The notes under the pieces: generated by a model
What the model saw: only the letters and a program-made list of their open reading frames with translations
Databases searched by the model: none
What the model was told of the DNA's origin: nothing
Assembly (NCBI GenBank): GCA_031291075.1
Contig: JARLJS010000022.1
Span: 1-64,000, forward strand
From: Nevskia sp.
Lineage (GTDB): Bacteria > Pseudomonadota > Gammaproteobacteria > Nevskiales > Nevskiaceae
Length of the DNA stretch: 64,000 bases
Direction of reading: 5' to 3'
In this document: one piece after another, positions 1 to 6,932 of the stretch
Layout: every line of letters begins with the position of its first letter
Position numbering within the stretch: position 1 is the stretch's first letter
Made by a program: the position numbers and the translations under genes

Positions 1-300
1 CAGTGCCCCCTTCGCAGGACAGCGAGAAGGCGGTGTCCTCAGGCTCACTGGATGCGCCAAGGTTGACTCGACCCTCTGTCACTGGGAAGCTCATAGCCGC
101 ACGACGAAACTGTAAGTTACAAACACTGTGGTCTGCGGTATCGCGTCTCGGAGACCACTCCCCACGACCGAACACCCCACCCCCCCCCCCCGCGCCCCCC
201 CCGCCCCCCCCCCCCCCCCCCCCCCGCCCCCCGGGGGGGGGGGGGGGGGCCCCCCCCCCCCCCCCCCCCCCCCCACGTCACACTTCTTTAGGAGAAAGCA
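1..300. other. Non-coding leader before HMG-CoA synthase
   Basis: No credible gene is visible here. Bases 1-179 are ordinary mixed sequence with an 11-bp palindrome, GTCTCGGAGAC at 145-155, and a TTGACT hexamer near 63 that could be a -35 box; no convincing -10 follows. Bases 180-274 are only G and C. From 285 the sequence returns to normal and carries the ribosome site for the gene starting at 301. The long open frames crossing this stretch on both strands encode proline or glycine runs and are composition artefacts. Confidence 0.6.
180..274. repeat. 95-bp pure G/C homopolymer tract
   Basis: Not one A or T occurs in 95 bases. It is mostly runs of C with single G interruptions, then 17 consecutive G (233-249) followed directly by 25 consecutive C (250-274). 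The G run and C run could pair as a hairpin, and the strands could form G-quadruplex or i-motif structures. Such tracts are also typical of short-read homopolymer artefacts or scaffolding junctions, so the real length and even the existence of the tract are uncertain. Confidence 0.85.
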
Positions 301-1773
301 GTGAGCCAAGAACAATACGGCATCAGCGGCATCTCGGTGTTCGTCCCGCCCTATCGCGTCAAGCTGCAGGACTGGTGCGGCTGGACCGGCAACGCCTGGG
401 ACAAGATCAGCGCGGTGGTGGGCCACAGCTTCCGCATGGCGGGGCCGGAGGACAGCGTCTACACCATGGCCGCCGAGGCGGTGCTCAAGCTGATCCTCAA
501 CTACCAGGTCGATCCGGCGCGCATCGGCTCGCTTTCCCTCGCCACCGAGTCCAGCTCCGATAACGCGATCGGCGCCGTGATCGTGCGCGGCCTGGTGGAC
601 CAGGCCTTGACGGTGCGCGGCATGCCGCCGCTGTCGCGCTACTGCGAAGTACCGGAGTACAAGCAGGCCTGCCTGGCCGGCGTTTACGGCGTGAAGAACG
701 CCATGCGCTACCTGGCCTACGACGGTAGCGATCGCCAGGCCATCGTGGTGGCCGCGGATATCGCCGAGTACGACCGCGGCAGCACCGGCGAACCCACGCA
801 GGGGGCTGGCGCCGTGGCGATGCTGATCGACCGCGACCCGCAGTTGCTGACGCTCGACCTGCACACTTCCGGCAGCGCCTCCAGCTACCGCATCGCCGAC
901 TTCCGCAAGCCGTTCCTGCGCTTCAACGGCCAGACACCGGGCGCCAACGGCCGCCTGCGCGATTTCCCGGTGTTCAACGGCAAGTATTCCACCGCCTGCT
1001 ACCTGGACGAGGTGGTGTGCGCCTTCGACGCCCTGTTCCTGCGCCGCGGCGGGCCGCGCGCGGAGTTCCTGCGCAGCCTGGCGGGGGTGTTCATGCACCG
1101 TCCCTACCATCACATGCCGGTGAGCGCCTGGACCATGGCCTACCTGTTCGCGCTGGGCGCAGACGGCGGCGCCGGGCACGAGGAGCTGGCCGGTTACTGC
1201 AAGGCCGGCGGCGTGACCCTGGAGCAGGTGCTGGCGGAGATGGGGCAGCGGCCCTCGCTGGTGGACAAGGTGATCAGCGGCCATCCGCCGGAGGAGCCGT
1301 ACCCGCTCACCGCCCACGTGATGAAGGCGTTCCGCAAGGCTCCGGCCTACAAGGAGGTGGTGGAGGGCAAGCTGCGCCTCGGCGCCGCCGCCATGATGCA
1401 CATGGGCAACCTCTATACCGCCGCGCTGCCGGCGTGGATCGCCGCCGGCCTGGAGGAAGCGCTGACGCAGCCGGCCGAGCTGGCCGCGCACAAGCTGCTG
1501 CTGGTGGGCTACGGTAGCGGCGACGCCGCCGAGACCGTGGTCGCCAAGGTGGCGCCGAACTGGCGCAAGGCCGCCGCCAGGATCGGCCTGGCGCAGGCGC
1601 TGGCCAACGCGGTGGACGTGGGCCAGGACGACTACGCCCGCCTGCACGCCGCGCAGTGGCCGCAGGAGGCGCAGATCCCCAAGCGCCCCGGCTTCACCAT
1701 CGAGCGCGTGGGCAAGTCGCACGACGCCCATTTCCACGACCTGGGGCTGGAGTACTACCGCTACCGTCCGTAG
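301..1773 (+). CDS. Hydroxymethylglutaryl-CoA synthase family protein
   Basis: 490-residue thiolase-fold enzyme of the HMG-CoA synthase family, which condenses acetyl-CoA with acetoacetyl-CoA. The nucleophilic Cys is about residue 124 (KQACLAG), the general-base Glu about 83 (ATESSSD) and the active-site His about 266 in HRPYHHMP. The start is GTG at 301, supported by AGGAGAAAGCA just upstream. Most gammaproteobacteria make isoprenoids by the MEP route, so this is either part of a mevalonate or leucine/branched-acid pathway elsewhere on the chromosome or a polyketide-type beta-branching enzyme; no HMG-CoA reductase or lyase is in view. The gene stands alone and is convergent with the aldo/keto reductase. 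Family assignment is firm, pathway role is not. Confidence 0.9.
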   Translation: MSQEQYGISGISVFVPPYRVKLQDWCGWTGNAWDKISAVVGHSFRMAGPEDSVYTMAAEAVLKLILNYQVDPARIGSLSLATESSSDNAIGAVIVRGLVDQALTVRGMPPLSRYCEVPEYKQACLAGVYGVKNAMRYLAYDGSDRQAIVVAADIAEYDRGSTGEPTQGAGAVAMLIDRDPQLLTLDLHTSGSASSYRIADFRKPFLRFNGQTPGANGRLRDFPVFNGKYSTACYLDEVVCAFDALFLRRGGPRAEFLRSLAGVFMHRPYHHMPVSAWTMAYLFALGADGGAGHEELAGYCKAGGVTLEQVLAEMGQRPSLVDKVISGHPPEEPYPLTAHVMKAFRKAPAYKEVVEGKLRLGAAAMMHMGNLYTAALPAWIAAGLEEALTQPAELAAHKLLLVGYGSGDAAETVVAKVAPNWRKAAARIGLAQALANAVDVGQDDYARLHAAQWPQEAQIPKRPGFTIERVGKSHDAHFHDLGLEYYRYRP

Positions 1774-1788
1774 GCCGGGCGTGGTTTC

Positions 1789-1873
1789 GTAGCCCGGATG
1801 GAGCGTAGCGAAATCCGGGTTGCGCCCGGGTTGGCCCGGAATCCCGGATTCCGTTTCACTCCATCCGGGCTAC
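1789..1873. repeat. REP-like palindromic element, copy 1
   Basis: The two ends are a perfect 15-bp inverted repeat, GTAGCCCGGATGGAG at 1789-1803 and its complement at 1859-1873, with further imperfect pairing inside (AAATCCGGG against CCCGGATT). It lies between two convergent genes and closely resembles copies at 3001-3081 and 17565-17649. Such elements are common intergenic repeats in high-GC gammaproteobacteria and may act as transcription-ending or mRNA-stabilising hairpins. Confidence 0.85.
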
Positions 1874-1898
1874 CAGTTGTGACGGTGCGCGTTGTGCG

Positions 1899-2927
1899 CT
1901 ACCAGCTCGTCGGCTTGGGATTGCGCGCGGCGAAGTCGCGCTGGTGCCAGTAGGGATAGATCGGCGTCTCGTGGCTGGCCTTGTCCAGCAGCGCGACCTC
2001 GTCCGCGGTGAGCGACCAGCGCAGTGCGCCGAGGTTCTGCCGCAGCTGGTCCTCGTCGCGCGCGCCGATTACCAGGTTGGCCACTGTGGGACGCTGCAGC
2101 AGCCAGTTCAGCGCCACCTGCGCCACCGTCTTGCCGCGGTTGTTCGCCACTTGGTCCAGCGCATCGACCACGCGGTACAGGTACTCGTCGTCCACCACCG
2201 GGCCTCCCACCGCGCCGCCGGATGCGATGCGCCCGCTCTTCACCGACTGTCCGCGCCGGATCTTGCCGGTGAGACGGCCCCAGCCGAGCGGGCTCCACAC
2301 CATCAGCGCCACGCCCTGGTCCAGCCCCAGCGGCATCAGCTCCCACTCGTAGTGGCGGCCGATCAACGAGTAGTAGCCCTGGTACACCACGTAGCGCGCC
2401 AGGCCGTAGCGCTCCGACGCCGCCAGCGCCTTCATCAGCTGCCAGCCGGAAAAGTTGGAGGCGCCGATGTAGCCGATCTTGCCGCTGCGCTGCAGGTCGT
2501 CGAGCGCGCGCAGCGTTTCCTCGACCGGCGTCAGTGCGTCGAAGCCGTGCATGAAGTAGAGGTCGATGTGGTCGGTACCCAGCCGCTTCAGGCTGGCCTC
2601 GCACGCCCGCACCAGGTGGAAGCGTGAGGAGCCCTGCTCGTTCGGCCCGCCACCGGTGGGGAAGGTGGCCTTGGTGGCGATCAGCAGCTTGTCGCGCCGT
2701 CCCTTGATCGCCTGGCCGAGCACTTCCTCCGAGACGCCGGCGGAATAGATATCCGCGGTGTCGAAGAAATTGAGGCCGTGGTCGAGGCAGATGTCCACCA
2801 TGCGCGTGGCCTCCGCCGCCTGCGTTTGTCCCCAGCGCTGGAAGAATTCCCCGCTGCCGCCGAAGGTGCCGGTGCCGAGGCTCAACACCGGCACCATCAG
2901 GCCGGACCTGCCGAGTTGACGATGCAT
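1899..2927 (-). CDS. Aldo/keto reductase
   Basis: 342-residue NADPH-dependent aldo/keto reductase of the potassium-channel beta-subunit/YghZ-like branch, reducing aldehydes or ketones in the cytoplasm. The catalytic tetrad is visible: Asp and Tyr in FFDTADIY, Lys in LIATKATF, His in YFMHGFD. NADP-binding residues follow in the C-terminal half. The ATG at 2927 begins MHRQLGRSG, which aligns with the family start; a longer frame upstream would add unlikely sequence. An AGGAG lies 13 bases upstream, and a second out-of-frame ATG at 2931 sits nearer to it. The gene is bracketed by two copies of the same palindromic repeat, so it forms an isolated transcription unit. Substrate unknown. Confidence 0.9.
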   Translation of the reverse strand: MHRQLGRSGLMVPVLSLGTGTFGGSGEFFQRWGQTQAAEATRMVDICLDHGLNFFDTADIYSAGVSEEVLGQAIKGRRDKLLIATKATFPTGGGPNEQGSSRFHLVRACEASLKRLGTDHIDLYFMHGFDALTPVEETLRALDDLQRSGKIGYIGASNFSGWQLMKALAASERYGLARYVVYQGYYSLIGRHYEWELMPLGLDQGVALMVWSPLGWGRLTGKIRRGQSVKSGRIASGGAVGGPVVDDEYLYRVVDALDQVANNRGKTVAQVALNWLLQRPTVANLVIGARDEDQLRQNLGALRWSLTADEVALLDKASHETPIYPYWHQRDFAARNPKPTSW

Positions 2928-3000
2928 CCATGACTGGATGCTCCTTTGCTGGAATCGGTCGCGTTGACGATAGCACCCGGGTGCCGTCCGCGGCACCGTC

Positions 3001-3081
3001 GTAGCCCGGATGAAGCGAAGCGGAATCCGGGGGCTGTGGCGCGGCGGATTCCCGGATTCCGCTTCGCTCCATCCGGGCTAC
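3001..3081. repeat. REP-like palindromic element, copy 2
   Basis: Long hairpin with 31-bp arms (3001-3031 and 3051-3081) that differ at one base, separated by about 19 bases. Arms begin GTAGCCCGGATG and are the same family as copy 1. Its right end overlaps the sigma-factor gene: the stop codon of that gene (TAG, minus strand, 3078-3080) is made of the terminal GTAGCC of the element. Confidence 0.9.
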
Positions 3082-4319
3082 AGTTGCTGCAACTCCTCCA
3101 TCCGCCGCTGTAGCAGGCGCTGCTCCGGCTCCAGCTTCGACGCCGCCAGGGCTGCGCCGTAGGCGTCGAGCGCTTCCGGGCGGCGGCCGAGCCGGCGCAG
3201 CAGGTCGGCGCGGACCGCGTGCAGCAGGTGGTAGTCGCCGATGCCGCCGCGTGCGGCCAGCGAGTCCACCAGGTCCAGGGCGCGTTGCGGGCCGTCCACC
3301 ATCGACACCGCCACCGCGTGGTTGAGTTCCACCACCGGGGTGGGTTGCAGGCGCAGCAGCACTTCGTACAGGCCGGCGATCTGCGGCCAGTCGGTGAGTT
3401 CGTGCCGCGGCGCGCGCGCATGCAGGGCGGCGATGGCGGCCTGCACCGCATAGGGGCTGACCGGACCGCGGCCGCCGAGCGCGGCGTCCACCAGTGCCAG
3501 GCCTTCGTCGATCCGGGTGCGATCCCATAGCGTGCGGTCCTGCTCCTCCAGCAGCACAATGTCGCCGGCCGCCGTCGTACGCGCCGGGCGCCTCGCGTCA
3601 TGCAGCAGCATCAAGGCCAGCAGGCCCTGGATCGCCGGCCTCCGCGGCAGCAGCGTGTCGAGCAGTCGGCCGAGCCGGATGGCTTCGTGGCACAGCTCCG
3701 CGCGGATCAGGTCCGATCCGGCGGTGACGGCATAGCCCTCGGTGAACACCAGGTAGACCGCCGCCAGCACCCCGTCGATGCGCTCGTCCAGCAGCAGCGG
3801 GGCGGGGGTTTCGTAGGGGATGCCGGCCTCGCGGATCTTCTTCTTGGCGCGCACCAGGCGCTGTGCCATGGTGTCCTCGCCGACCAGGAAGGCGCGCGCC
3901 ACTTCCGGCGTGGTCAGGCCGCACACGGTGCGCAGGGTCAGCGCCACCTGCGCTTCCAGGTTCAGCGCCGGGTGGCAGCAGGTGAAGATCAGGCGCAGGT
4001 GGTCGTCGCCGAAGTGGGCGTCCTCGTCCTCCTCGGGCGGTGTCGTCTCCTCGGTCGCGGCGGTTTCCAGCGGCAGGATCCTGTCGCGGAACAGCGCCTG
4101 CCGGCGCAGGCGGTCCAGCGCCTTGTTGCGGCCCACCTCCACCAGCCAGGCGCGCGGCTGGTCCGGCACGCCCGCGAGGGGCCAGTGCTGCAGCGCCGCG
4201 GCGAAAGCGTCCTGCCGCGCCTCCTCCGCCAGGTCGAAATCGCCGAGGAGGCGGATCAGCGTGGCCAGCACGCGACCCGCCTCCTGGCGAAAGACGGCCT
4301 CGACAGCTTCGCGGCTCAC
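3078..4319 (-). CDS. ECF sigma factor, ECF42-like (DUF6596 C-terminal region)
   Basis: 413-residue sigma-70 family factor, about twice the usual ECF length. Residues 1-170 hold sigma region 2 (LAEEARQDAF) and region 4 helix-turn-helix (LTTPEVARAFLVGEDTMAQRLVRAKKKI). Residues 180-410 form the helical, TPR-like extension seen in the ECF42 group, with repeats such as NHAVAVSMVDGP. No anti-sigma gene is adjacent; as usual for ECF42, the partner is the YCII/DGPF gene immediately upstream, with which it shares a GTGA overlap (GTG start at 4319, TGA stop of the upstream gene). The stop codon lies within a palindromic repeat. It probably directs a small stress or antibiotic-tolerance regulon; targets are unknown. 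Confidence 0.9.
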   Translation of the reverse strand: MSREAVEAVFRQEAGRVLATLIRLLGDFDLAEEARQDAFAAALQHWPLAGVPDQPRAWLVEVGRNKALDRLRRQALFRDRILPLETAATEETTPPEEDEDAHFGDDHLRLIFTCCHPALNLEAQVALTLRTVCGLTTPEVARAFLVGEDTMAQRLVRAKKKIREAGIPYETPAPLLLDERIDGVLAAVYLVFTEGYAVTAGSDLIRAELCHEAIRLGRLLDTLLPRRPAIQGLLALMLLHDARRPARTTAAGDIVLLEEQDRTLWDRTRIDEGLALVDAALGGRGPVSPYAVQAAIAALHARAPRHELTDWPQIAGLYEVLLRLQPTPVVELNHAVAVSMVDGPQRALDLVDSLAARGGIGDYHLLHAVRADLLRRLGRRPEALDAYGAALAASKLEPEQRLLQRRMEELQQL

Positions 4320-4672
4320 GCCTTGTTCAGCACCCAGATCGGCCGCACCTCGATGCTGCCGTCGCGGGCGTTGGGGATGCGCGCCGCGATCGCGATGGCC
4401 TCGTCCAGGTCCTTGGCCTCCACCATGTAGTAGCCGCCGAGTTGCTCGCGCGTCTCGGCGAAGGGCCCGTCGGTGGTGACCGTTCTGCCGTCGCGCACGC
4501 GCACTGTGGTGGCGGTGGAGGTCGGCCGCAGGCGGTCGCCGGCCTTGAAGTTGCCGGATTGGATGATGGACTGGGTGAAGTCGCGGTAGGCCAGCATCTG
4601 GGTCTCGGCCGTCGCCGGCGACATCGCCATCATCTCGGCCTCGTTGCGATAGATCAGGAGCAGGTATTGCAT
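4316..4672 (-). CDS. YCII-related (DGPF) domain protein
   Basis: 118-residue dimeric ferredoxin-like alpha+beta protein of the YCII/DGPF family. It begins MQYLLLIYRNE and contains the signature DGPFAETREQLGGYY near residue 70, plus a C-terminal strand RPIWVLNKA. A ribosome site (GGAGAACC) precedes the ATG at 4672. The gene is translationally coupled by a 4-base overlap to the ECF sigma gene downstream. In other genomes DGPF proteins are linked to ECF42 factors and are either co-regulators or targets; the catalytic activity of the family is not settled. Confidence 0.9.
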   Translation of the reverse strand: MQYLLLIYRNEAEMMAMSPATAETQMLAYRDFTQSIIQSGNFKAGDRLRPTSTATTVRVRDGRTVTTDGPFAETREQLGGYYMVEAKDLDEAIAIAARIPNARDGSIEVRPIWVLNKA

Positions 4673-4846
4673 GGGGGTTCTCCTAGGAACAGGGTTCGGC
4701 GTCATTCGCCGTGTCAAAGACGAACGGGAGGGGCCGGAATCGACAAGGCGGGCCGGAATTTCTTGCGGGAGTATGCCCTTTCCCCACCGGTCCGGACGCG
4801 GTATAGATGCTATGGCTTGCCGGAACAGGGTCCCGCGCTGGGCATC

Positions 4847-5548
4847 ATGAAGAAGAAGGCAAAATCGGTCCTGGAGGCCTTGGCCTACCTGGTGCTGGGG
4901 GGCGGCGCCCTCGCGTTCGGCGTTGCCGGTTTGCTGCGCGGGCAGGTGGAGGCGCCGACGAGAACCACCGTGGTGCCCGATATCGCGCGGGCGAGCCATC
5001 CCCTCTGGTACTGGCTGGCCGAGGCGTTCTGGATCTTCGTCGGTGGCGCCTTTGTCGCGGCGTTCTTCGTGGCGCTGCGGAATCTCCTGCGGCCGCGGCC
5101 CAAGCCCAGGCCGAGGGCCGCGGCGCCCGCGGTCAAAGCGCCGGCCGCACAGCCGCCGAAGCCCACCGCGCCGCCGTGGGAGCTCAAGTCCACTTCGCCC
5201 GGCGGCCGTTACGTCATCCGGGTCTATCCCTGGGAAGCGCGCATGTCGCTGTGGATCGAGTGCCCGGAGCTGTACGACACGGTCGGCGGCCGGCGGCTGT
5301 TCGTGCCGAAGGACGGCCACTGGTCGCTGGATTCGGCGCAATGGCAAAGCGAGTCGGTGGTGACGATGCGCCTGCGCAAGTACCCGGGGGACCACAGCCC
5401 ATCACAATTCGAAGTCACCCTCGATTGCGCGAGCCTTGCAGCGAGCCTTGACAGTGTGGCCGTAGGAAGCGTCGCCGGGCTCGAGCCGGCGCTGGAGCGG
5501 GCCTATCAAGCGGGGCAGAAAGCTTTTGCGGCCAGCCGGAGGAGCTGA
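4847..5548 (+). CDS. Two-TM protein with proline-rich linker, unknown function
   Basis: 233 residues; I do not recognise a family. A first hydrophobic helix (about 12-30, LAYLVLGGGALAFGVAGLL) is followed by a short loop and a second (about 57-78, WLAEAFWIFVGGAFVAAFFV). A stretch rich in Pro, Ala, Arg and Lys (about 80-110) leads to a soluble C-terminal domain of about 120 residues with alternating beta-like sequence (RYVIRVYPWEARMSLWIE). Both ends are probably cytoplasmic. The start MKKKAKS at 4847 is chosen because it puts positive residues before the first helix; its ribosome site is weak. It is divergent from the YCII-sigma operon. Confidence 0.7.
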   Translation: MKKKAKSVLEALAYLVLGGGALAFGVAGLLRGQVEAPTRTTVVPDIARASHPLWYWLAEAFWIFVGGAFVAAFFVALRNLLRPRPKPRPRAAAPAVKAPAAQPPKPTAPPWELKSTSPGGRYVIRVYPWEARMSLWIECPELYDTVGGRRLFVPKDGHWSLDSAQWQSESVVTMRLRKYPGDHSPSQFEVTLDCASLAASLDSVAVGSVAGLEPALERAYQAGQKAFAASRRS

Positions 5549-5591
5549 GGCGACAATCCAGGATAACCGGCTCACGAGCTTTTCTGATAGC

Positions 5592-5610
5592 ATACGGTAA
5601 AACACCGTAT
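5592..5610. promoter_or_regulatory. Probable toxin-antitoxin operator
   Basis: Perfect inverted repeat ATACGGT-AAAAC-ACCGTAT ending 9 bases before the antitoxin ATG at 5620. TacAT-type pairs repress themselves through the DUF1778 ribbon-helix-helix antitoxin, so this palindrome is the likely binding site. No other sequence in the gap looks like an operator. Confidence 0.75.
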
Positions 5611-5619
5611 CTGTGACTT

Positions 5620-5895
5620 ATGGCTGCCACCTCCGAACGCTTCGACCTCAAGATGGCACCGGGCGAAAAGCGCCTGGTAGCCGATGCTGCCGCCCTGATG
5701 GGCACCACCATGGCTGGATTCGTGCGCGCCGCCGCAAAGGAAAAGGCCCAGGCCCTGTTGGAACGTGAATCGCGGCTAAGCCTTTCTGCGCGTGATTTTG
5801 CCGCCTTCACCGCGGCACTGGACCGCGCTTTTGCCCCCAACGCTGCGCTCAAGGGCGCCCTGGCCGAGACCCGCAAGAAAGTCCGGCGTGCTTGA
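5620..5895 (+). CDS. DUF1778 (TacA-type) antitoxin
   Basis: 91 residues. The N-terminal ribbon-helix-helix begins ERFDLKMAPGEKRLVADAAALMG, with the usual FVRAAAKEKA helix near residues 33-45. The C-terminal half (ARDFAAFTAALD) is the toxin-neutralising segment typical of the family. It binds the GNAT toxin encoded next, with an 8-base overlap between the genes, and should repress the operon through the palindrome just upstream. The start ATG at 5620 is the first codon compatible with the RHH fold. Confidence 0.92.
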   Translation: MAATSERFDLKMAPGEKRLVADAAALMGTTMAGFVRAAAKEKAQALLERESRLSLSARDFAAFTAALDRAFAPNAALKGALAETRKKVRRA

Positions 5896-6373
5896 GGAAC
5901 TTCGCCTCGATCCCACGGTTCACGATCGGCCTGGTTTCGATTGTGGCGTGCCCGAACTCAATGAGTATCTGCGGCGCTTCGCGGACCAGCACCGAAAGAG
6001 GGGGTTCAGCGCCACCTGGGTGCTGGTGGAACCCGAGGTTCCCCAGCTCATTCTCGGTTACTACAGCCTGAGCGCCGCGCAGGTGGATGCGCAGAGCCTG
6101 AACGAGATCGATCGCCGCAAGCTGCCGCGTTATCCCATTCCCTGCTTCCGCATGGGGCGTCTCGCCTGCCGCGCCGACCGTCGCGGCCAAGGGTTGGGCA
6201 AGCTCCTGGTAGGCCTCGCCGTCGAACGCTGTCTTAAGGCCCGGGAGCAGGTCGGCGCCTGGGCGTTGATCGTCGATGCCAAGGATGATGCCGCCAAGAC
6301 GTTTTATGAGCATTACGGGTTCGCGTCCTTCCGCGATGCTCCTTTGAGCCTGTACCTGCCTTTGGGCAAGTAG
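5888..6373 (+). CDS. GNAT-family toxin (TacT-like)
   Basis: 161-residue GNAT acetyltransferase of the TacT/AtaT type, which acetylates the amino group of charged tRNAs and stops translation. The acetyl-CoA loop is seen as CRADRRGQGLGKLL (about residues 97-110), and the C-terminal FYEHYGF motif with the catalytic Tyr is present. The start is GTG at 5888, overlapping the antitoxin by 8 bases; it begins LEELRLDPTVHDRPGFDCG, which matches the family N-terminus. Nothing suggests inactivation. This is probably a mobile accessory pair inserted between unrelated genes. Confidence 0.92.
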   Translation: MLEELRLDPTVHDRPGFDCGVPELNEYLRRFADQHRKRGFSATWVLVEPEVPQLILGYYSLSAAQVDAQSLNEIDRRKLPRYPIPCFRMGRLACRADRRGQGLGKLLVGLAVERCLKAREQVGAWALIVDAKDDAAKTFYEHYGFASFRDAPLSLYLPLGK

Positions 6374-6525
6374 CAGCTTCCAACTCGGGGGTGAGCTTGC
6401 GAACCCCAATATTCCGTGCTGGGGTATCTTGCAACTGAGTTCGGCAATCCCTGCCCTACCGAACTCCCGCCTCGGCTTCGGTCTAACCGTTCTCGGGTAG
6501 TCTCACGTATCGGATAGGAAATCAC

Positions 6526-6666
6526 ATGACCTCAACAAAGAGCCGCGTGGTGACCGAGACCTCCGATGGATGGACCTTGGTTGGCGCGCATGGCAACTTG
6601 TCTGCGCAATACGAGCACACGATGATCATTACCAAGGGCGCACCGATCGTCGTCACTCAACACTGA
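6526..6666 (+). pseudogene. Remnant of a type I methionine aminopeptidase C-terminus
   Basis: A 46-codon open frame whose residues 8-46 match the last part of type I methionine aminopeptidase: TSDGWTLVGAHGNLSAQYEH corresponds to the family pattern DGWT...LSAQ(Y/F)EHT, followed by the IIT strand. The conserved Glu of YEHT is kept, but everything upstream (the pita-bread domain and the other metal ligands) is missing, and the preceding in-frame sequence does not resemble the family. It could not be an active peptidase. It reads as debris left next to the toxin-antitoxin pair, although it does begin with an ATG and ends in a clean TGA. Confidence 0.65.
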
Positions 6667-6932
6667 GTGATCTCGATGAAAGCCAAGCCTTCCACCGAAC
6701 GGAGTGGCCTTCTGCCAGCCGCTCATGTCGAATGTTGACCACAAATCCGGCAGCTATCCGGCAGCGGGTTCAAAGAGCGAACGTCTCTGCTTGGCGCATG
6801 GGCCCACGCTCCACCGCCATTGAGCGCTCACCTCCGGCGAATCGAGCACAACGATCTGTCGATTGCGCGCTGTAATGGCGCCTTTCAACGGCAATAACGC
6901 ACCCCGATCCCGCAAATCGGTCAAAATAGGCC
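6667..6932. other. Intergenic region before the RIO kinase gene
   Basis: No gene is supported. Short open frames exist on both strands, but none has a ribosome site or recognisable domain. The last 60 bases are less GC-rich (AAATCGGTCAAAATAGGCC) and probably hold the promoter and ribosome site of the kinase gene at 6933. Confidence 0.4.

Noticed and set aside
91..1737. Long open frame on the minus strand covering the HMG-CoA synthase gene
   Set aside because: It is the antisense shadow of a GC-rich gene: Gly/Ala/His-rich, with no domain or ribosome site, and it runs through the homopolymer tract as poly-Gly.
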